A stretch of DNA of 60,103 nt from an uncultured Pelagibacteraceae bacterium (lineage in GTDB: Bacteria; Pseudomonadota; Alphaproteobacteria; Pelagibacterales; Pelagibacteraceae), in NCBI GenBank assembly GCA_902563075.1, contig CACEWC010000005.1, forward strand, positions 1-60,103, read 5' to 3'. Shown here piece after piece: positions 36,410 to 46,420 of the stretch. Made by a program: the position numbers and the translations under genes. The notes under the pieces were generated by a model that was given only the letters and a program-made list of their open reading frames with translations, did not search any database and was not told where the DNA came from. Position 1 is the stretch's first letter. Every line of letters begins with the position of its first letter.

Positions 36410-38493
36410 GTATTTTTTCTATTTTCAACTAAGCTATCGACAACACCTGGATCAGCAAGAGTAGTTGTATCACCTAGTTGTCCATGCTCATTTGCTGCAA
36501 TCTTTCTTAAAATTCTTCTCATAATTTTTCCAGATCTTGTTTTTGGAAGCCCCGGTGTAAAATGAATTAGATCTGGTGTTGCCAAAGGCCCTATTTGTTT
36601 TCTCACCCAAAGTTTTAGTTCTCTATCTAAATCGCCTGTCTCACTCTCACCTGCATTAAGGGTGACATAACAATATAAACCATTCCCTTTAATATCATGT
36701 GGATATCCAACCACAGCAGCCTCAGCTACTTTGGGATGGGCAACAAAGGCACTTTCAATTTCAGCAGTACCAAGGTTATGACCAGAGACAATAATTACAT
36801 CATCAACTCTACCAGTTATCCAATAGTAGCCATCTTTATCTCTCTTACATCCATCTCCAGTGAAATATTTTCCGTCAAACTGTGAAAAATATGTATCAAT
36901 AAATCTTTGATGATCACCATAAACTGTTCTCATTTGACCAGGCCAAGATTGAGCTATACAGAGCCTACCTTCACCTTCACCTTTTATTTCTTTACCGTCT
37001 TTATTGACTAGCACTGGTTTAATTCCGTAAAAAGGTTTTGTTGCTGAACCAGGCTTAAGTGGAATAGCACCAGTTTGTGGTGCTATTAGAATTCCTCCTG
37101 TCTCTGTTTGCCACCAAGTATCGACTATTGGACATTTCGAATTTCCAACAGTTTTGTAATACCACATCCATGCCTCCGGATTTATAGGTTCCCCAACAGT
37201 TCCAAGTAATTTTAAAGATTTTCTTGAAGTTTTATTAACTGGACCATCACCCTCTCTCATCAAAGCCCTTATAGCTGTTGGGGCTGTATAAAAAGTATTT
37301 ACTTTATACTTATCTACTATCTGCCACCACCTTGAGCTATCAGGGTAATTTGGAACACCTTCAAACATAATAGTGGTTGCACCATTAGCTAATGGTCCAT
37401 AAATTATATAACTATGACCAGTTACCCATCCAATATCAGCTGTACACCAATAAATGTCATTTGGTTTATAATTAAAAATATATTGATGAGTCATAGAAGC
37501 ATAAACCATATATCCTCCAGTGGTATGCAATACTCCTTTAGGCTTTCCGGTTGATCCTGATGTATAAAGAATAAACAAAGGATCCTCTGCATTCATTTCC
37601 TCAGGCTCGCAATAATTTGGTACATCTTTAATTAGGTCGTGATACCAGACATCTCGATCTTGATCCCAATATACATAATTACCAGTTCTTTTTACTACAA
37701 TACATTTTTTAACATCTGGACAATTAGATAAAGCTTCATCTGTTGTTGCTTTTAAAGGAATAGTTTTGCCTCCTCTTACTCCCTCATCTGCAGTAATTAT
37801 ATATTCTGATTTACAATCATTCACTCTTCCTGAAATTGACTCTGCAGAGAAACCGCCAAAAATTATTGAGTGGACGGCACCTATTCTTGCACAAGCTAAC
37901 ATAAGTATTGCTAATTCGGGTATCATTGTTAGATAAATAGTGACACGGTCGCCTTTTTGTATCCCTAGCTTTTTTAGACCATTAGCAGCTTTTGAAACTT
38001 TTTGATGTAATTGTTTATAAGAAATTTTTTGAGTATCTTTAGGATCATCCCCTACCCATATTATTGCAGTTTTATCTTTTTTATCTTTTAAATGACGATC
38101 AATACAGTTTGCAGATGCATTTAAAGTACCATCTTCAAACCATTTAATTCTCACTTCGTCTTTACTATATTTGACATCTTTAATTTTTTTGTAAGGTTTT
38201 ATCCAAGTAATCCTCTTTCCTTCTTTTTTCCAAAATGAATTATTATTTTTAATAGAATCAGAATATTTTTTTTGATATTGAGCTTTATTTGCTAAACCTC
38301 TTTTTACCCATTCAGGTTTAGTTTTAATAACTTGATCATTAGATGACGTTTTATCGATATTTTTCTTTTTAGATCTTTTAGCTGTAGATCTTTTAGTTTT
38401 CGAGACTCTTTTTATTTTTCTTATTTTTTTTGAAGATTTTTTTTTCTTTGTCTTTTTGGTCTTTTTCTTTTTTGATTTCTTTTTTTTTGGCAT
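36406..38493 (-). CDS. acsA: Acetyl-CoA synthetase with lysine-rich N-terminal extension
   Basis: AcsA activates acetate to acetyl-CoA through acetyl-AMP. Adenylation motifs are clear: [45 protein letters not shown], and the regulatory lysine motif [13 protein letters not shown]. The enzyme core begins near residue 59 ([12 protein letters not shown]). Before it lies a 45-residue block made mostly of Lys, Arg, Ser and Thr (1-45). No ATG, GTG or TTG lies between this block and the core, so the extension is forced by the reading frame. The extension is not usual for the family. 695 aa in total. Confidence 0.97.
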   Translation of the reverse strand: MPKKKKSKKKKTKKTKKKKSSKKIRKIKRVSKTKRSTAKRSKKKNIDKTSSNDQVIKTKPEWVKRGLANKAQYQKKYSDSIKNNNSFWKKEGKRITWIKPYKKIKDVKYSKDEVRIKWFEDGTLNASANCIDRHLKDKKDKTAIIWVGDDPKDTQKISYKQLHQKVSKAANGLKKLGIQKGDRVTIYLTMIPELAILMLACARIGAVHSIIFGGFSAESISGRVNDCKSEYIITADEGVRGGKTIPLKATTDEALSNCPDVKKCIVVKRTGNYVYWDQDRDVWYHDLIKDVPNYCEPEEMNAEDPLFILYTSGSTGKPKGVLHTTGGYMVYASMTHQYIFNYKPNDIYWCTADIGWVTGHSYIIYGPLANGATTIMFEGVPNYPDSSRWWQIVDKYKVNTFYTAPTAIRALMREGDGPVNKTSRKSLKLLGTVGEPINPEAWMWYYKTVGNSKCPIVDTWWQTETGGILIAPQTGAIPLKPGSATKPFYGIKPVLVNKDGKEIKGEGEGRLCIAQSWPGQMRTVYGDHQRFIDTYFSQFDGKYFTGDGCKRDKDGYYWITGRVDDVIIVSGHNLGTAEIESAFVAHPKVAEAAVVGYPHDIKGNGLYCYVTLNAGESETGDLDRELKLWVRKQIGPLATPDLIHFTPGLPKTRSGKIMRRILRKIAANEHGQLGDTTTLADPGVVDSLVENRKNT

Positions 38494-38501
38494 TTTTTTT
38501 A

Positions 38502-38912
38502 TTATTTACTCATTTTATTTAAAATCTTCCAGCTTTTAGAGTCAATAGGCATTACAGATAATCTACTTTGTTTAATTAAAGATAAATGGCTTAAATCCTT
38601 GTTTTTTTTAATTTGCTCTAAAGACACAGGGTTATTAAGTCTTTTCAAAAACTTAACAGTCACAGCAACAAATCTTCCTGATTTGTCTGTTTTATCAATG
38701 TAATGTTCTTTCACAACTTCTACTACTCCAACAATTTCTTTTCCAATATTTGAGTGATAAAAAAAACATTGATCACCCTTTTTCATAGTTTTTAAATTCT
38801 TTGCTGCTTGATAGTTTCTTACACCGTCCCAGGGCGCTCCTTTTTCACCAGCTTTTTTTTGTTGATCAATTGACCAAACATCAGGCTCTGATTTAAGTAA
38901 CCAGTATTGCAT
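38502..38912 (-). CDS. EVE-domain protein
   Basis: EVE domains (PUA-like, as in human THYN1) bind modified bases or RNA. The 136-aa protein shows the characteristic [16 protein letters not shown] start, [17 protein letters not shown], and [18 protein letters not shown]. Length is standard. It overlaps tsaD by one base, suggesting co-expression with the tRNA t6A enzyme, though EVE proteins also associate with restriction systems elsewhere. Confidence 0.95.
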   Translation of the reverse strand: MQYWLLKSEPDVWSIDQQKKAGEKGAPWDGVRNYQAAKNLKTMKKGDQCFFYHSNIGKEIVGVVEVVKEHYIDKTDKSGRFVAVTVKFLKRLNNPVSLEQIKKNKDLSHLSLIKQSRLSVMPIDSKSWKILNKMSK

Positions 38913-39985
38913 TATAATTTTACACCTGCTCCTTTTAAGAAATAAGCTTTTTCATCTAGTGGCCATCTGGGTTTTGCTGGATAATTCAAATCATTGAATT
39001 GATTCAATTTAAATTTTTCTAAGCCTACCATCCCTATCATTGCAGCGTTATCACCACATAGTTCTATTGGTGGAAATATACTCTCATAATTTTTTTCTTT
39101 ACATAGATTAATTAACATTGATCTAATTTTTTTGTTAGCTGCAACACCACCGGCAACAACAAATTTTTTTTTATTCAAATTGTTTTGTTTTTCAAACTCT
39201 AAAAAAGCAATTTTTGTTTTCTTATACAGGATTTCTATAATTGTTTTTTGAAATGAAGCTGCTAAATCAAATTTATCTTGTTCTGTTTTTATTTTTTTCG
39301 ATATTTTTAAAACTGCTGTCTTCAAGCCCGCGAATGATAAGTTACAACCTCCTCTATTAATAATTGGCTTTGGTAAATCATATTTTTCAGGATTTCCCTT
39401 ATCAGCAAAAACTTCAATTTTTGGCCCACCTGGAAATTCTATTCCTAATAATTTTGCTGTTTTATCAAAAGCTTCACCTAAAGCATCATCTATAGTAGTG
39501 CCTAATCTTTTATAATTTCCAAGTCCTTTAACATCTAAAAATTGTGAATGTCCACCTGAAATCAATAAAAATAAATACGGGTATTTTAACTCTGAATTAA
39601 TTCTTGGACTTAAAGCGTGACCTTCTAAATGATTAACTGCTATAAATGGTTTTTTAATTAAATTAGCAAAGGTTTTACCAAAACTTAAACCAACCGATAA
39701 GCAAACAACTAATCCTGGTCCAGCCGTTGCAGCAACTGCATCTATTTCGTCTATTTTTTTTCCACTTTCATTCAAAGCCTTTTGAACAATCCAATCAATT
39801 TTTTCTAAATGGGATCGGGCAGCAAGTTCTGGGACAACGCCACCAAATTCTTTATGAACTTCTGTTTGGCTCGAAATAATATTAGAGAGAATTATTGGTA
39901 TTCCTTGCTCATTTTCTGAAATTAAGGACGCTGCGGTTTCATCACAGCTAGTTTCTATTCCAAGAATTAAGGGTTTTTTATTCAT
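38912..39985 (-). CDS. tsaD: tRNA N6-threonylcarbamoyladenosine transferase TsaD
   Basis: TsaD transfers the threonylcarbamoyl group to A37 of ANN-decoding tRNAs. The start at 39985 gives MNKKPLILGIETSCDETAAS, the conserved N-terminus; the open frame runs further upstream to 40132 but that part overlaps hemC and does not look like protein. Metal-binding HLEGHALSPRI and the GGHSQFLDVKG motif are present. Length 357 aa. Divergent from hemC with a 55-bp gap. Confidence 0.97.
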   Translation of the reverse strand: MNKKPLILGIETSCDETAASLISENEQGIPIILSNIISSQTEVHKEFGGVVPELAARSHLEKIDWIVQKALNESGKKIDEIDAVAATAGPGLVVCLSVGLSFGKTFANLIKKPFIAVNHLEGHALSPRINSELKYPYLFLLISGGHSQFLDVKGLGNYKRLGTTIDDALGEAFDKTAKLLGIEFPGGPKIEVFADKGNPEKYDLPKPIINRGGCNLSFAGLKTAVLKISKKIKTEQDKFDLAASFQKTIIEILYKKTKIAFLEFEKQNNLNKKKFVVAGGVAANKKIRSMLINLCKEKNYESIFPPIELCGDNAAMIGMVGLEKFKLNQFNDLNYPAKPRWPLDEKAYFLKGAGVKL

Positions 39986-40040
39986 ACAAATAGTTTTTAA
40001 TAATTGTACAATCCCAATACAAGTAAGAAATGATTTTTTT

Positions 40041-40958
40041 ATGAAAAAGAAAATAACAATTGGGTCCCGAGGAAGTAAGTTAGCATTATTATATGCACAA
40101 AAAGTAAAAGAGAAAATTATTGAGGTAACCAACTTTATTAATCAGGATATAAATATTGTAAAAATTTCTACCAAAGGTGATGAGATACTAGATACCAGAT
40201 TATCCGATATTGGTGGCAAAGGTTTGTTTTCAAGCAGCATCGAACTAGAGCTTCAAAAAAATAATATTGATCTAGCTGTTCATGCACTAAAAGACATGCC
40301 AGCAATTGAAACTAATGGTCTTTTAACAGATACATTTCTTGAAAGAAATGATGCGAGAGAAATCGCAATAATTAATGGAAATAAAAAATTTAAAGATTTA
40401 AAAAAGAATGCTGTTATTGGAACATCTTCTTATAGGAGACAATTTCAAATTAAAAAAATTAGGCCTGATGTTAATTGTAAACTTATAAGAGGGAATGTTG
40501 ACACTAGAATAAAAAAATTAGCAGATGGTGAGTATGATGCAATAATTTTATCTTATGCTGGAATAAAGTACCTTAAATTAGAAGATAAAATTTCAGATAT
40601 TTTTTCTATTGAGGAAATAATTCCAAGTGCGGGACAAGGTATAATTGCTATACAGTGCAGAGAAAATGATGAAGATATGATTTCAATGTTAAAAAAGATT
40701 AATCATATAGAAACTTATAAAAGAGCACATGCTGAAAGAAATATTCTAAAAATTTTAGAGGGGGATTGTGAAACAGCAGTTGGAATTTATTCTAAAATAG
40801 ATGAAAACAAAATTATAGTAGAAGCTGAGCTTTTCTCATTAGATGGTTCACAAAGATTTTATGAAAAAAAATCCGACAAATTAGAAAATTTTAGAGAACT
40901 CGGAAATGAGATTGGTCAAATTTTAAAAATAAAATCAAATAATTCTTATAAAAAATAA
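40041..40958 (+). CDS. hemC: Porphobilinogen deaminase (hydroxymethylbilane synthase)
   Basis: HemC polymerises four porphobilinogens to hydroxymethylbilane. TIGSRGSKLALLYAQ at the start, the HALKDMPA motif, TSSYRRQFQIKK and the dipyrromethane-cofactor Cys in EGDCETAVGI are present. Length 305 aa. hemD follows one base later, completing early tetrapyrrole synthesis in one unit. Confidence 0.98.
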   Translation: MKKKITIGSRGSKLALLYAQKVKEKIIEVTNFINQDINIVKISTKGDEILDTRLSDIGGKGLFSSSIELELQKNNIDLAVHALKDMPAIETNGLLTDTFLERNDAREIAIINGNKKFKDLKKNAVIGTSSYRRQFQIKKIRPDVNCKLIRGNVDTRIKKLADGEYDAIILSYAGIKYLKLEDKISDIFSIEEIIPSAGQGIIAIQCRENDEDMISMLKKINHIETYKRAHAERNILKILEGDCETAVGIYSKIDENKIIVEAELFSLDGSQRFYEKKSDKLENFRELGNEIGQILKIKSNNSYKK

Positions 40959-40959
40959 A

Positions 40960-41658
40960 ATGCATATTCTATTAACCAGACCTATAGAAGACTGTTCTGA
41001 AATGATCATCAAGTTCCAGTCTCTTGGTCATAAGGTTTCTCATTTGCCTTTATTATCAATTAAAAAAATTCTGCATGAAGAAATAGATCTTTCTGAATTT
41101 AGGGGTATCATTTTTACAAGTTCTAACGCTGTGAAATTTTTAAATTTAACTGGACTCGATAAAAATATAAAATGTTTTTGTGTAGGGAATGCAACTGAAC
41201 AAGAAGCAAGAAGTCATGGTTTTTCTAATACAATAGCTGCAGAGGGAAACGTTCTAAATTTGAAAGAATTGATATTGCAGAATTTTGAGAAAACAGAGGG
41301 TAAATTAATTTATGTAAGTGGAGAAAACATTTCAGTGGATCTTGATAATCAACTGCAAAATGAGGGATATGAAGTTAAGAGATTGATAAACTATGAAACT
41401 ATACATAATGAAAAATTTGATAATGATTTTATCAATAAGTTAAAACTTGATATGCCTGATATGGTTTACGTTTATTCACAAAATAGCGCATCAAGTTTTT
41501 TAAAGTTTATAAAATTTAATCACCTAGAGAGTCTTTGGATGAGTACTAATTTGATGTGTATAGGTGAAAAAACATCAGCTAAATTAAATGAAATTAAGTG
41601 GAAAAAGATATTTCTTTTTAATCCTGGAGAAGAGGAATTTTTGTTATATAAAATTTAA
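40960..41658 (+). CDS. hemD: Uroporphyrinogen-III synthase
   Basis: HemD cyclises hydroxymethylbilane with inversion of ring D. The family is poorly conserved, but the N-terminal ILLTRPIEDCSEM, IIFTSSNAVKFL, the CVGNATEQEARSHGF loop and YVYSQNSASSFL fit. Length 232 aa. The call is strengthened by its position directly after hemC. Confidence 0.92.
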   Translation: MHILLTRPIEDCSEMIIKFQSLGHKVSHLPLLSIKKILHEEIDLSEFRGIIFTSSNAVKFLNLTGLDKNIKCFCVGNATEQEARSHGFSNTIAAEGNVLNLKELILQNFEKTEGKLIYVSGENISVDLDNQLQNEGYEVKRLINYETIHNEKFDNDFINKLKLDMPDMVYVYSQNSASSFLKFIKFNHLESLWMSTNLMCIGEKTSAKLNEIKWKKIFLFNPGEEEFLLYKI

Positions 41659-41660
41659 TT

Positions 41661-42746
41661 ATGGAAATAATAAATAATTTTTCTGAAGTTTTTTTATCAG
41701 TCTGGAACAGAGGGATACTAGGAGTAGATATTTTTCAAATATTAATTGGTATTGGAATATTTTTAATTTTTTTAATATTTAGAGGATTAATAAGTAAACT
41801 TATTATTAAAAAATTAGAGATAATTTCTAAAAGAACTACTAATAAATTAGATGATACTTTTGTGTCTTCATTGATTGGACCAGCAAGATTTTTACCAATT
41901 GTTTTGGGGTTTTTCATCGCAAGTTATTATATGACTTTTTCAATTGAAGGAAGAGAAGTTGTTGACACAATAAATAGAACTTTAATAACAATTTTAATCT
42001 TTTGGGTGATACATCAAATTATTGAACCTGTTTCTTATATTTTAAGTGGACTTGATAAACTTTTAACAAGAGAGTTAATTGGATGGATCATTAAATCCTT
42101 AAAAATACTCATTTTTATTTTAGGTCTAGCTGCTGTGTTAGAACTTTGGGGAATAAAGATAGGACCAATTATTGCTGGTCTTGGTTTATTTGGTGTTGCA
42201 GTGGCTTTGGGTGCCCAAGATTTATTTAAAAATTTGATTTCAGGTATTTTAGTTCTTGTTGAAAAAAGATTTAAAATAGGTGATTGGATATTAGTTGAGG
42301 GAATTATAGAAGGTATAGTTGAAAAAATTGGGTTTAGATCAACAACTATAAGAAAGTTTGATAAATCTCTTGCAATTATTCCTAACTTTCAATTTGCTGA
42401 AAATGCAGTTGTAAATGTTAGTGAAACTTCAAATTGGTTAATAAGTTGGATTATAACTCTTCAATATGACACAACAGTTGATCAATTAAAAACGATAAGA
42501 AATGAAATTGAAGACCACATTCAAAAAAGTGAGGACTTTAACACTAGTATAGGAATTGCAGTCAGGGTTGACAAATTTTCTGATAGCTCAATTGATATGT
42601 ATGTTCGTTGTTTTACTAAATCAGACAGTTGGAACGAGTGGTTATCAGTAAAAGAGAAATTAGCAATTGAAATAAAAAAGATTGTTGAAAAAAATAAAGC
42701 GTCTTTTGCATTCCCAAGTTCATCTATTTATATAGAAAAAAAATGA
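41661..42746 (+). CDS. Mechanosensitive ion channel (MscS family)
   Basis: The 361-aa protein has several N-terminal helices and the MscS pore/beta-domain signature GLGLFGVAVALGAQDLFKN followed by KRFKIGDWI and the downstream FRSTTIRKFD. MscS channels relieve hypo-osmotic stress. It lies two bases after hemD and overlaps a YggT gene by 4 nt. Confidence 0.93.
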   Translation: MEIINNFSEVFLSVWNRGILGVDIFQILIGIGIFLIFLIFRGLISKLIIKKLEIISKRTTNKLDDTFVSSLIGPARFLPIVLGFFIASYYMTFSIEGREVVDTINRTLITILIFWVIHQIIEPVSYILSGLDKLLTRELIGWIIKSLKILIFILGLAAVLELWGIKIGPIIAGLGLFGVAVALGAQDLFKNLISGILVLVEKRFKIGDWILVEGIIEGIVEKIGFRSTTIRKFDKSLAIIPNFQFAENAVVNVSETSNWLISWIITLQYDTTVDQLKTIRNEIEDHIQKSEDFNTSIGIAVRVDKFSDSSIDMYVRCFTKSDSWNEWLSVKEKLAIEIKKIVEKNKASFAFPSSSIYIEKK

Positions 42747-43033
42747 TAGCCATTTTTTATTTAGCTTTACAAATATTAAAGCTTTATTCCTACGTAGTAA
42801 TTGCGAATGTAATTATAAGCTGGTTGGTTGCTTTTAATGTTTTAAATACACAAAATAGATTTGTTTATTCAATTTTAGAATTAACATATCGTTTAACAGA
42901 TCCTATACTTAATAAAATTAGACGTTTTTTACCTAATTTAGGATCCTTAGATATCTCACCCATTATATTACTTCTATTGATTTGGTTTATAGAAATGTGT
43001 ATGAAACTCTACATCGCACCTTTAATTTTTTAA
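42743..43033 (+). CDS. YggT-family membrane protein
   Basis: The 96-aa protein has two hydrophobic helices flanking the conserved LTDPILNKIRRFLPNLGSLDISPI segment that is typical of YggT. Role likely in envelope integrity or osmotic response, in keeping with the adjacent MscS gene. It is a second, more canonical copy compared with the one at 33172-33516. Confidence 0.92.
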   Translation: MIAIFYLALQILKLYSYVVIANVIISWLVAFNVLNTQNRFVYSILELTYRLTDPILNKIRRFLPNLGSLDISPIILLLLIWFIEMCMKLYIAPLIF

Positions 43034-43038
43034 AACTT

Positions 43039-43884
43039 ATGATTCTAATTGATGGAAAAAAAGCAGCGGCTGAATTAAGAGAAGAACTTAAACAAGAAGT
43101 AGCTGAATTAAAAAATAAGTATAATAAAGTGCCAGGTTTAACGGTGATTTTGATTGGAGATCTTACCCCTAGTCAAATATATGTAAGAAACAAAGAGAAA
43201 TCAGCAAAAGAGGTTGGTTTAAAATCTGATGTAATTAAATACCCAGACTCTGTGGAAGAAAAAGTTATTTTGGATAAAATTAATGACCTTAATAAAGATA
43301 AGAGCGTTTCAGGTATTTTAGTTCAGCTACCTTTGCCAAAACATATCGATAAACAAAAAATTATTGAGGCTATTCACCCATCTAAAGACGTTGATGGATT
43401 TCATCCTATGAATGTTGGCAATCTTTCTTCAGGTTACGAGAGTTCCGTGCCATGTACTCCACTAGGCTGTTATTTATTAATTAAAAAAATTGAGCCAAAC
43501 TTAAGTGGAAAAAAAGCAGTTGTAGTTGGAAGATCTAATCTAAATGGAAAACCGATGACACAACTTCTTTTAAAAGAAAATTGCACGGTAACAATTACTC
43601 ACTCAAAAACAAAAGATCTCAAGGCTGAATGTTTAGAAGCAGATATTATTATAGCTGCTGTTGGTATCCCTGAACTTGTTAAAGGCGATTGGGTTAAAAA
43701 AGACACAATCGTAATTGACGTTGGAATTAACAAAACAGATAAAGGTATTGTTGGCGATGTTGCATTTGATGAAGTTTCAAAAAATGCTAAAGCATTAACA
43801 CCAGTTCCGGGTGGAGTTGGGCCAATGACAATCGCTTGTTTATTAAAAAATACTGTAGAGTGTTTCAAAAGATCGCAACTTTAA
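43039..43884 (+). CDS. folD: Methylenetetrahydrofolate dehydrogenase / cyclohydrolase
   Basis: FolD interconverts methylene-, methenyl- and 10-formyl-THF. The start at 43039 gives MILIDGKKAAAELREEL; the open frame extends 19 codons upstream but overlaps yggT and lacks homology. Key motifs are YVRNKEKSAKEVG with the catalytic Lys, QLPLPKHID, VDGFHP, GRSNLNGKP and PVPGGVGPMT. Length 281 aa. Confidence 0.98.
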   Translation: MILIDGKKAAAELREELKQEVAELKNKYNKVPGLTVILIGDLTPSQIYVRNKEKSAKEVGLKSDVIKYPDSVEEKVILDKINDLNKDKSVSGILVQLPLPKHIDKQKIIEAIHPSKDVDGFHPMNVGNLSSGYESSVPCTPLGCYLLIKKIEPNLSGKKAVVVGRSNLNGKPMTQLLLKENCTVTITHSKTKDLKAECLEADIIIAAVGIPELVKGDWVKKDTIVIDVGINKTDKGIVGDVAFDEVSKNAKALTPVPGGVGPMTIACLLKNTVECFKRSQL

Positions 43885-43920
43885 AGTTACAACCTATTAA
43901 ATTTTTTGATATTTTGAGGC

Positions 43921-44124
43921 GTGAAGAAACCTAAATATCCTTATAGAATTGCAATAGTATTCTTAATTTTAACAGTTCCTACCATTGGAGCTACCCAATT
44001 GGGCTGGTACTTATATGATCAACAAACAGGTTTTGATTATGGTATGATTGTCGGAACATTTTCAGTTATATATGCAGCTTGGCTTATGTATGAAAAAAAT
44101 TGGAGAGAAGAGGATGATGATTAG
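43921..44124 (+). CDS. Small membrane protein of unknown function
   Basis: A 67-aa protein starting at GTG with two predicted helices (about 8-26 and 40-58) and an acidic tail. I do not recognise a family. It is followed after 3 bp by the SHOCT-domain gene, so the two may be co-expressed. Confidence 0.65.
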   Translation: MKKPKYPYRIAIVFLILTVPTIGATQLGWYLYDQQTGFDYGMIVGTFSVIYAAWLMYEKNWREEDDD

Positions 44125-44127
44125 GTA

Positions 44128-44394
44128 ATGGAAAAATTAATTTTTTTTGGACTGGTAATTCCTATTTTATTCTTTGTCTTATACTTAGGGACGAAAGCTA
44201 TCATGAGCGGTGTTAGTGCGAAACAAGCTAACCAAGCTAACAAAGGTGAAAATGAAATAGATGAAAATAATGAGGATTCAAACACTGATAAATCTTTGAG
44301 TAATGAATTAGAAAAATTGAATGAACTAAAAGAAAGCGGTGTGTTAACTCAAGAAGAGTTTGAAAAGGCAAAAAATAAATTATTAAATAATTAA
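44128..44394 (+). CDS. SHOCT-domain membrane protein
   Basis: The 88-aa protein has one N-terminal transmembrane helix (about 4-24), a polar linker, and a C-terminal SHOCT (short C-terminal domain) motif, LNELKESGVLTQEEFEKAKNKLL. SHOCT domains occur at the ends of many proteins and may aid oligomerisation. Function unknown. Confidence 0.8.
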   Translation: MEKLIFFGLVIPILFFVLYLGTKAIMSGVSAKQANQANKGENEIDENNEDSNTDKSLSNELEKLNELKESGVLTQEEFEKAKNKLLNN

Positions 44395-44397
44395 AGA

Positions 44398-45297
44398 TTA
44401 AGTTGTTCTTGTTAAAAGCAATAAAGTTGCACCAGCTATAAATATCAAAATACCTAAAATTTCAATAAAAGTTATTTTTTCTTTAAAAAGATATTTTGAT
44501 GAGATGTAACTAAAAAATATTTCAATTTGACCAACAGCTCTTACAAAAGATGCTTGAATTAAAGTGAAAGCAAAAAACCATGATAGTGTCGCTAAAAAAC
44601 CAGCTAATCCAGTCAAGCATATTTCAAATTTATTATCAAAAAATTTTTTGAATTCCGATTTTTCAAAAATTATCAGATATGCACTAATGATTATAGTTTG
44701 AATTACTAAAGCAAAAAAAACTGTAGTAAGCGCTTTATCGAAATTAGAGGAAAAATTTTCAAGTGTTAGTGCTGCTGCCCTAAAGTAGACAACACTGAGA
44801 CCCAGTAATAGTCCTGCTCCCAATCCAAGAAGTGTTACCTTTGAAAAAAAATTTTTAAAAAACAATTTATAATTTTTGATTGAGATAATAATAACCCCAA
44901 GCGTTGCAATTATTATTCCAAAAACACCAAGCAAATTTAGTTTATCTTTTAATATGATATATTCAAAAATCGCAATTTGAATAACTTCTGTTTTACTTAG
45001 TGAAGTACCGACAACAAAATTCGAAAATCTAAAAAGGTATAATAGTGTTATTGTAAAAGTAACTTGTAAAATAGACCCTAAAAAAGTAAAAAAAATGAAG
45101 TTAGTTTGATCTAGAATTTCTGAAATGATATCAAAATCATGAAAAATAAAAAATAATACAAAAGCAAATGGTAATGCAAAGGCAAATCTTACGTATGCAG
45201 AAGCAACCAATGATAAATCTTTATTTAATTTTTTCTGTAATGAAGTTCTTAGATTTTGAAAAAAAGCCGCTAAAATTGTAAAAACTACCCAATTCAT
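44398..45297 (-). CDS. EamA/DMT-family transporter
   Basis: A 299-aa membrane protein with about ten hydrophobic helices arranged as two repeats, as in drug/metabolite (EamA) transporters. The region FRFSNFVVGTSLSKTEVIQIAIFEYIILKD, split across TM segments, resembles the conserved end of repeat one. Substrate unknown. It converges with the SHOCT gene across 3 bp. Confidence 0.82.
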   Translation of the reverse strand: MNWVVFTILAAFFQNLRTSLQKKLNKDLSLVASAYVRFAFALPFAFVLFFIFHDFDIISEILDQTNFIFFTFLGSILQVTFTITLLYLFRFSNFVVGTSLSKTEVIQIAIFEYIILKDKLNLLGVFGIIIATLGVIIISIKNYKLFFKNFFSKVTLLGLGAGLLLGLSVVYFRAAALTLENFSSNFDKALTTVFFALVIQTIIISAYLIIFEKSEFKKFFDNKFEICLTGLAGFLATLSWFFAFTLIQASFVRAVGQIEIFFSYISSKYLFKEKITFIEILGILIFIAGATLLLLTRTT

Positions 45298-45354
45298 AAA
45301 TTTGTTTAGATATAATCTTTTAATCGAATTAAGTGGTTACTTATATCTAAAAAA

Positions 45355-46419
45355 TTAGATTTTCTCCATTAGCCAGAGAGCGTCTTCTCCTAAAAAGTAA
45401 ATTTTTCCGTTATTAGGATGTACTTGTATATCTCTTATTCTTCCAATTTTATTTTTAAATATGATTTCCTCTTTTACATTAGATAAGTCGTCAAATATTA
45501 ATTTTCTCAAAGATTTGTCTTTAAGTGAAGTAATTAAAGCATGTCCATCCCATTCACTAAACTCTTTTCCTTTGTAAATTGTGATTGCACTTGTTGCTAT
45601 GGACGGCACCCAATATTGTATCGCTTTTGTAAAACCTGGTTTCCATTTTGGACCGATGGGAATACCTGAATAGTTTGTCCCTCCCCAACCTAAAATTTTC
45701 CATCCATAATTTTCACCTTTTTTTGCTTCACCAAACCAATCCCCACCTCTCGCTCCATGATTACTCATATAAATTTTTTCATCAAATGGTGATAAAGTTA
45801 GACCTTGAGGATTTCTAATACCTATTTGATAAATTTCAGGTAACCAATCTGATTTACCCTGAAATTTTGGATTATCTTTTGGGATACTTCCATCAATATT
45901 TATTCTAATGATACTGCCAGGATGCTTTGTAGGATCTTGTGCAATCATACCTTGACCTCGTTCACCAGCAGACGCAAAAAGATAACCGTCTTTGATCGCC
46001 AACCTTGATCCAAAGTGATATCCTGAATCTATAGGTGGATTAGCTTGAAAAATATTTTTAAATATTAAATCTTTTTCCTTAAATTTCGATTTTGCTATTG
46101 AAGTACTAGTTTTCCAATTTCCTCTATTTTCGGTATAGGAAACATAGACAAAATCATCTTTATAAAGAATGTCTAATAAACCACCCTGACCATGCTCTAA
46201 ATAGTTAAGATTGTGATTTAATGAAGAAATTTTTTTAGAATTAAGGTCTATTAATTTAATTTCTCCACTTTTTTCGGTAATTAATAATTCTGTATCATTA
46301 ATAAAAGTAGATCCCCATGGACCTTTTAAATTTACAATCTTCTTAAATCTTAAATTATCAGCGAATGAGTAATTTATAAAAAGTGTAAATAAAAAAATTG
46401 TAACAAGCGTTCTTTTCAC
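45355..46419 (-). CDS. PQQ-dependent aldose-sugar dehydrogenase-like protein
   Basis: The 354-aa protein starts at GTG (46419), giving the signal peptide MKRTLVTIFLFTLFINYSFA; the open frame extends to 46530 but only as a shadow of the SDR gene. It is a six-bladed beta propeller of the glucose/sorbosone dehydrogenase family, with GERGQGMIAQDPTKHPGSI, GLTLSPFDEKIYMSNHGARG and ENYGW. Such enzymes oxidise sugars in the periplasm using PQQ. It follows the SDR stop by one base. Confidence 0.88.
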   Translation of the reverse strand: MKRTLVTIFLFTLFINYSFADNLRFKKIVNLKGPWGSTFINDTELLITEKSGEIKLIDLNSKKISSLNHNLNYLEHGQGGLLDILYKDDFVYVSYTENRGNWKTSTSIAKSKFKEKDLIFKNIFQANPPIDSGYHFGSRLAIKDGYLFASAGERGQGMIAQDPTKHPGSIIRINIDGSIPKDNPKFQGKSDWLPEIYQIGIRNPQGLTLSPFDEKIYMSNHGARGGDWFGEAKKGENYGWKILGWGGTNYSGIPIGPKWKPGFTKAIQYWVPSIATSAITIYKGKEFSEWDGHALITSLKDKSLRKLIFDDLSNVKEEIIFKNKIGRIRDIQVHPNNGKIYFLGEDALWLMEKI

Positions 46420-46420
46420 T

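Noticed and set aside
36697..36885. Small plus-strand frame inside acs
   Set aside because: It is the antisense shadow of a conserved part of acetyl-CoA synthetase.
39986..40132. N-terminal extension of tsaD
   Set aside because: The extra 49 codons overlap the start of hemC on the other strand and TsaD homology begins exactly at MNKKPLILGIETS.
42982..43038. Upstream extension of folD
   Set aside because: Overlaps yggT in another frame and FolD homology starts at MILIDGKKAA.
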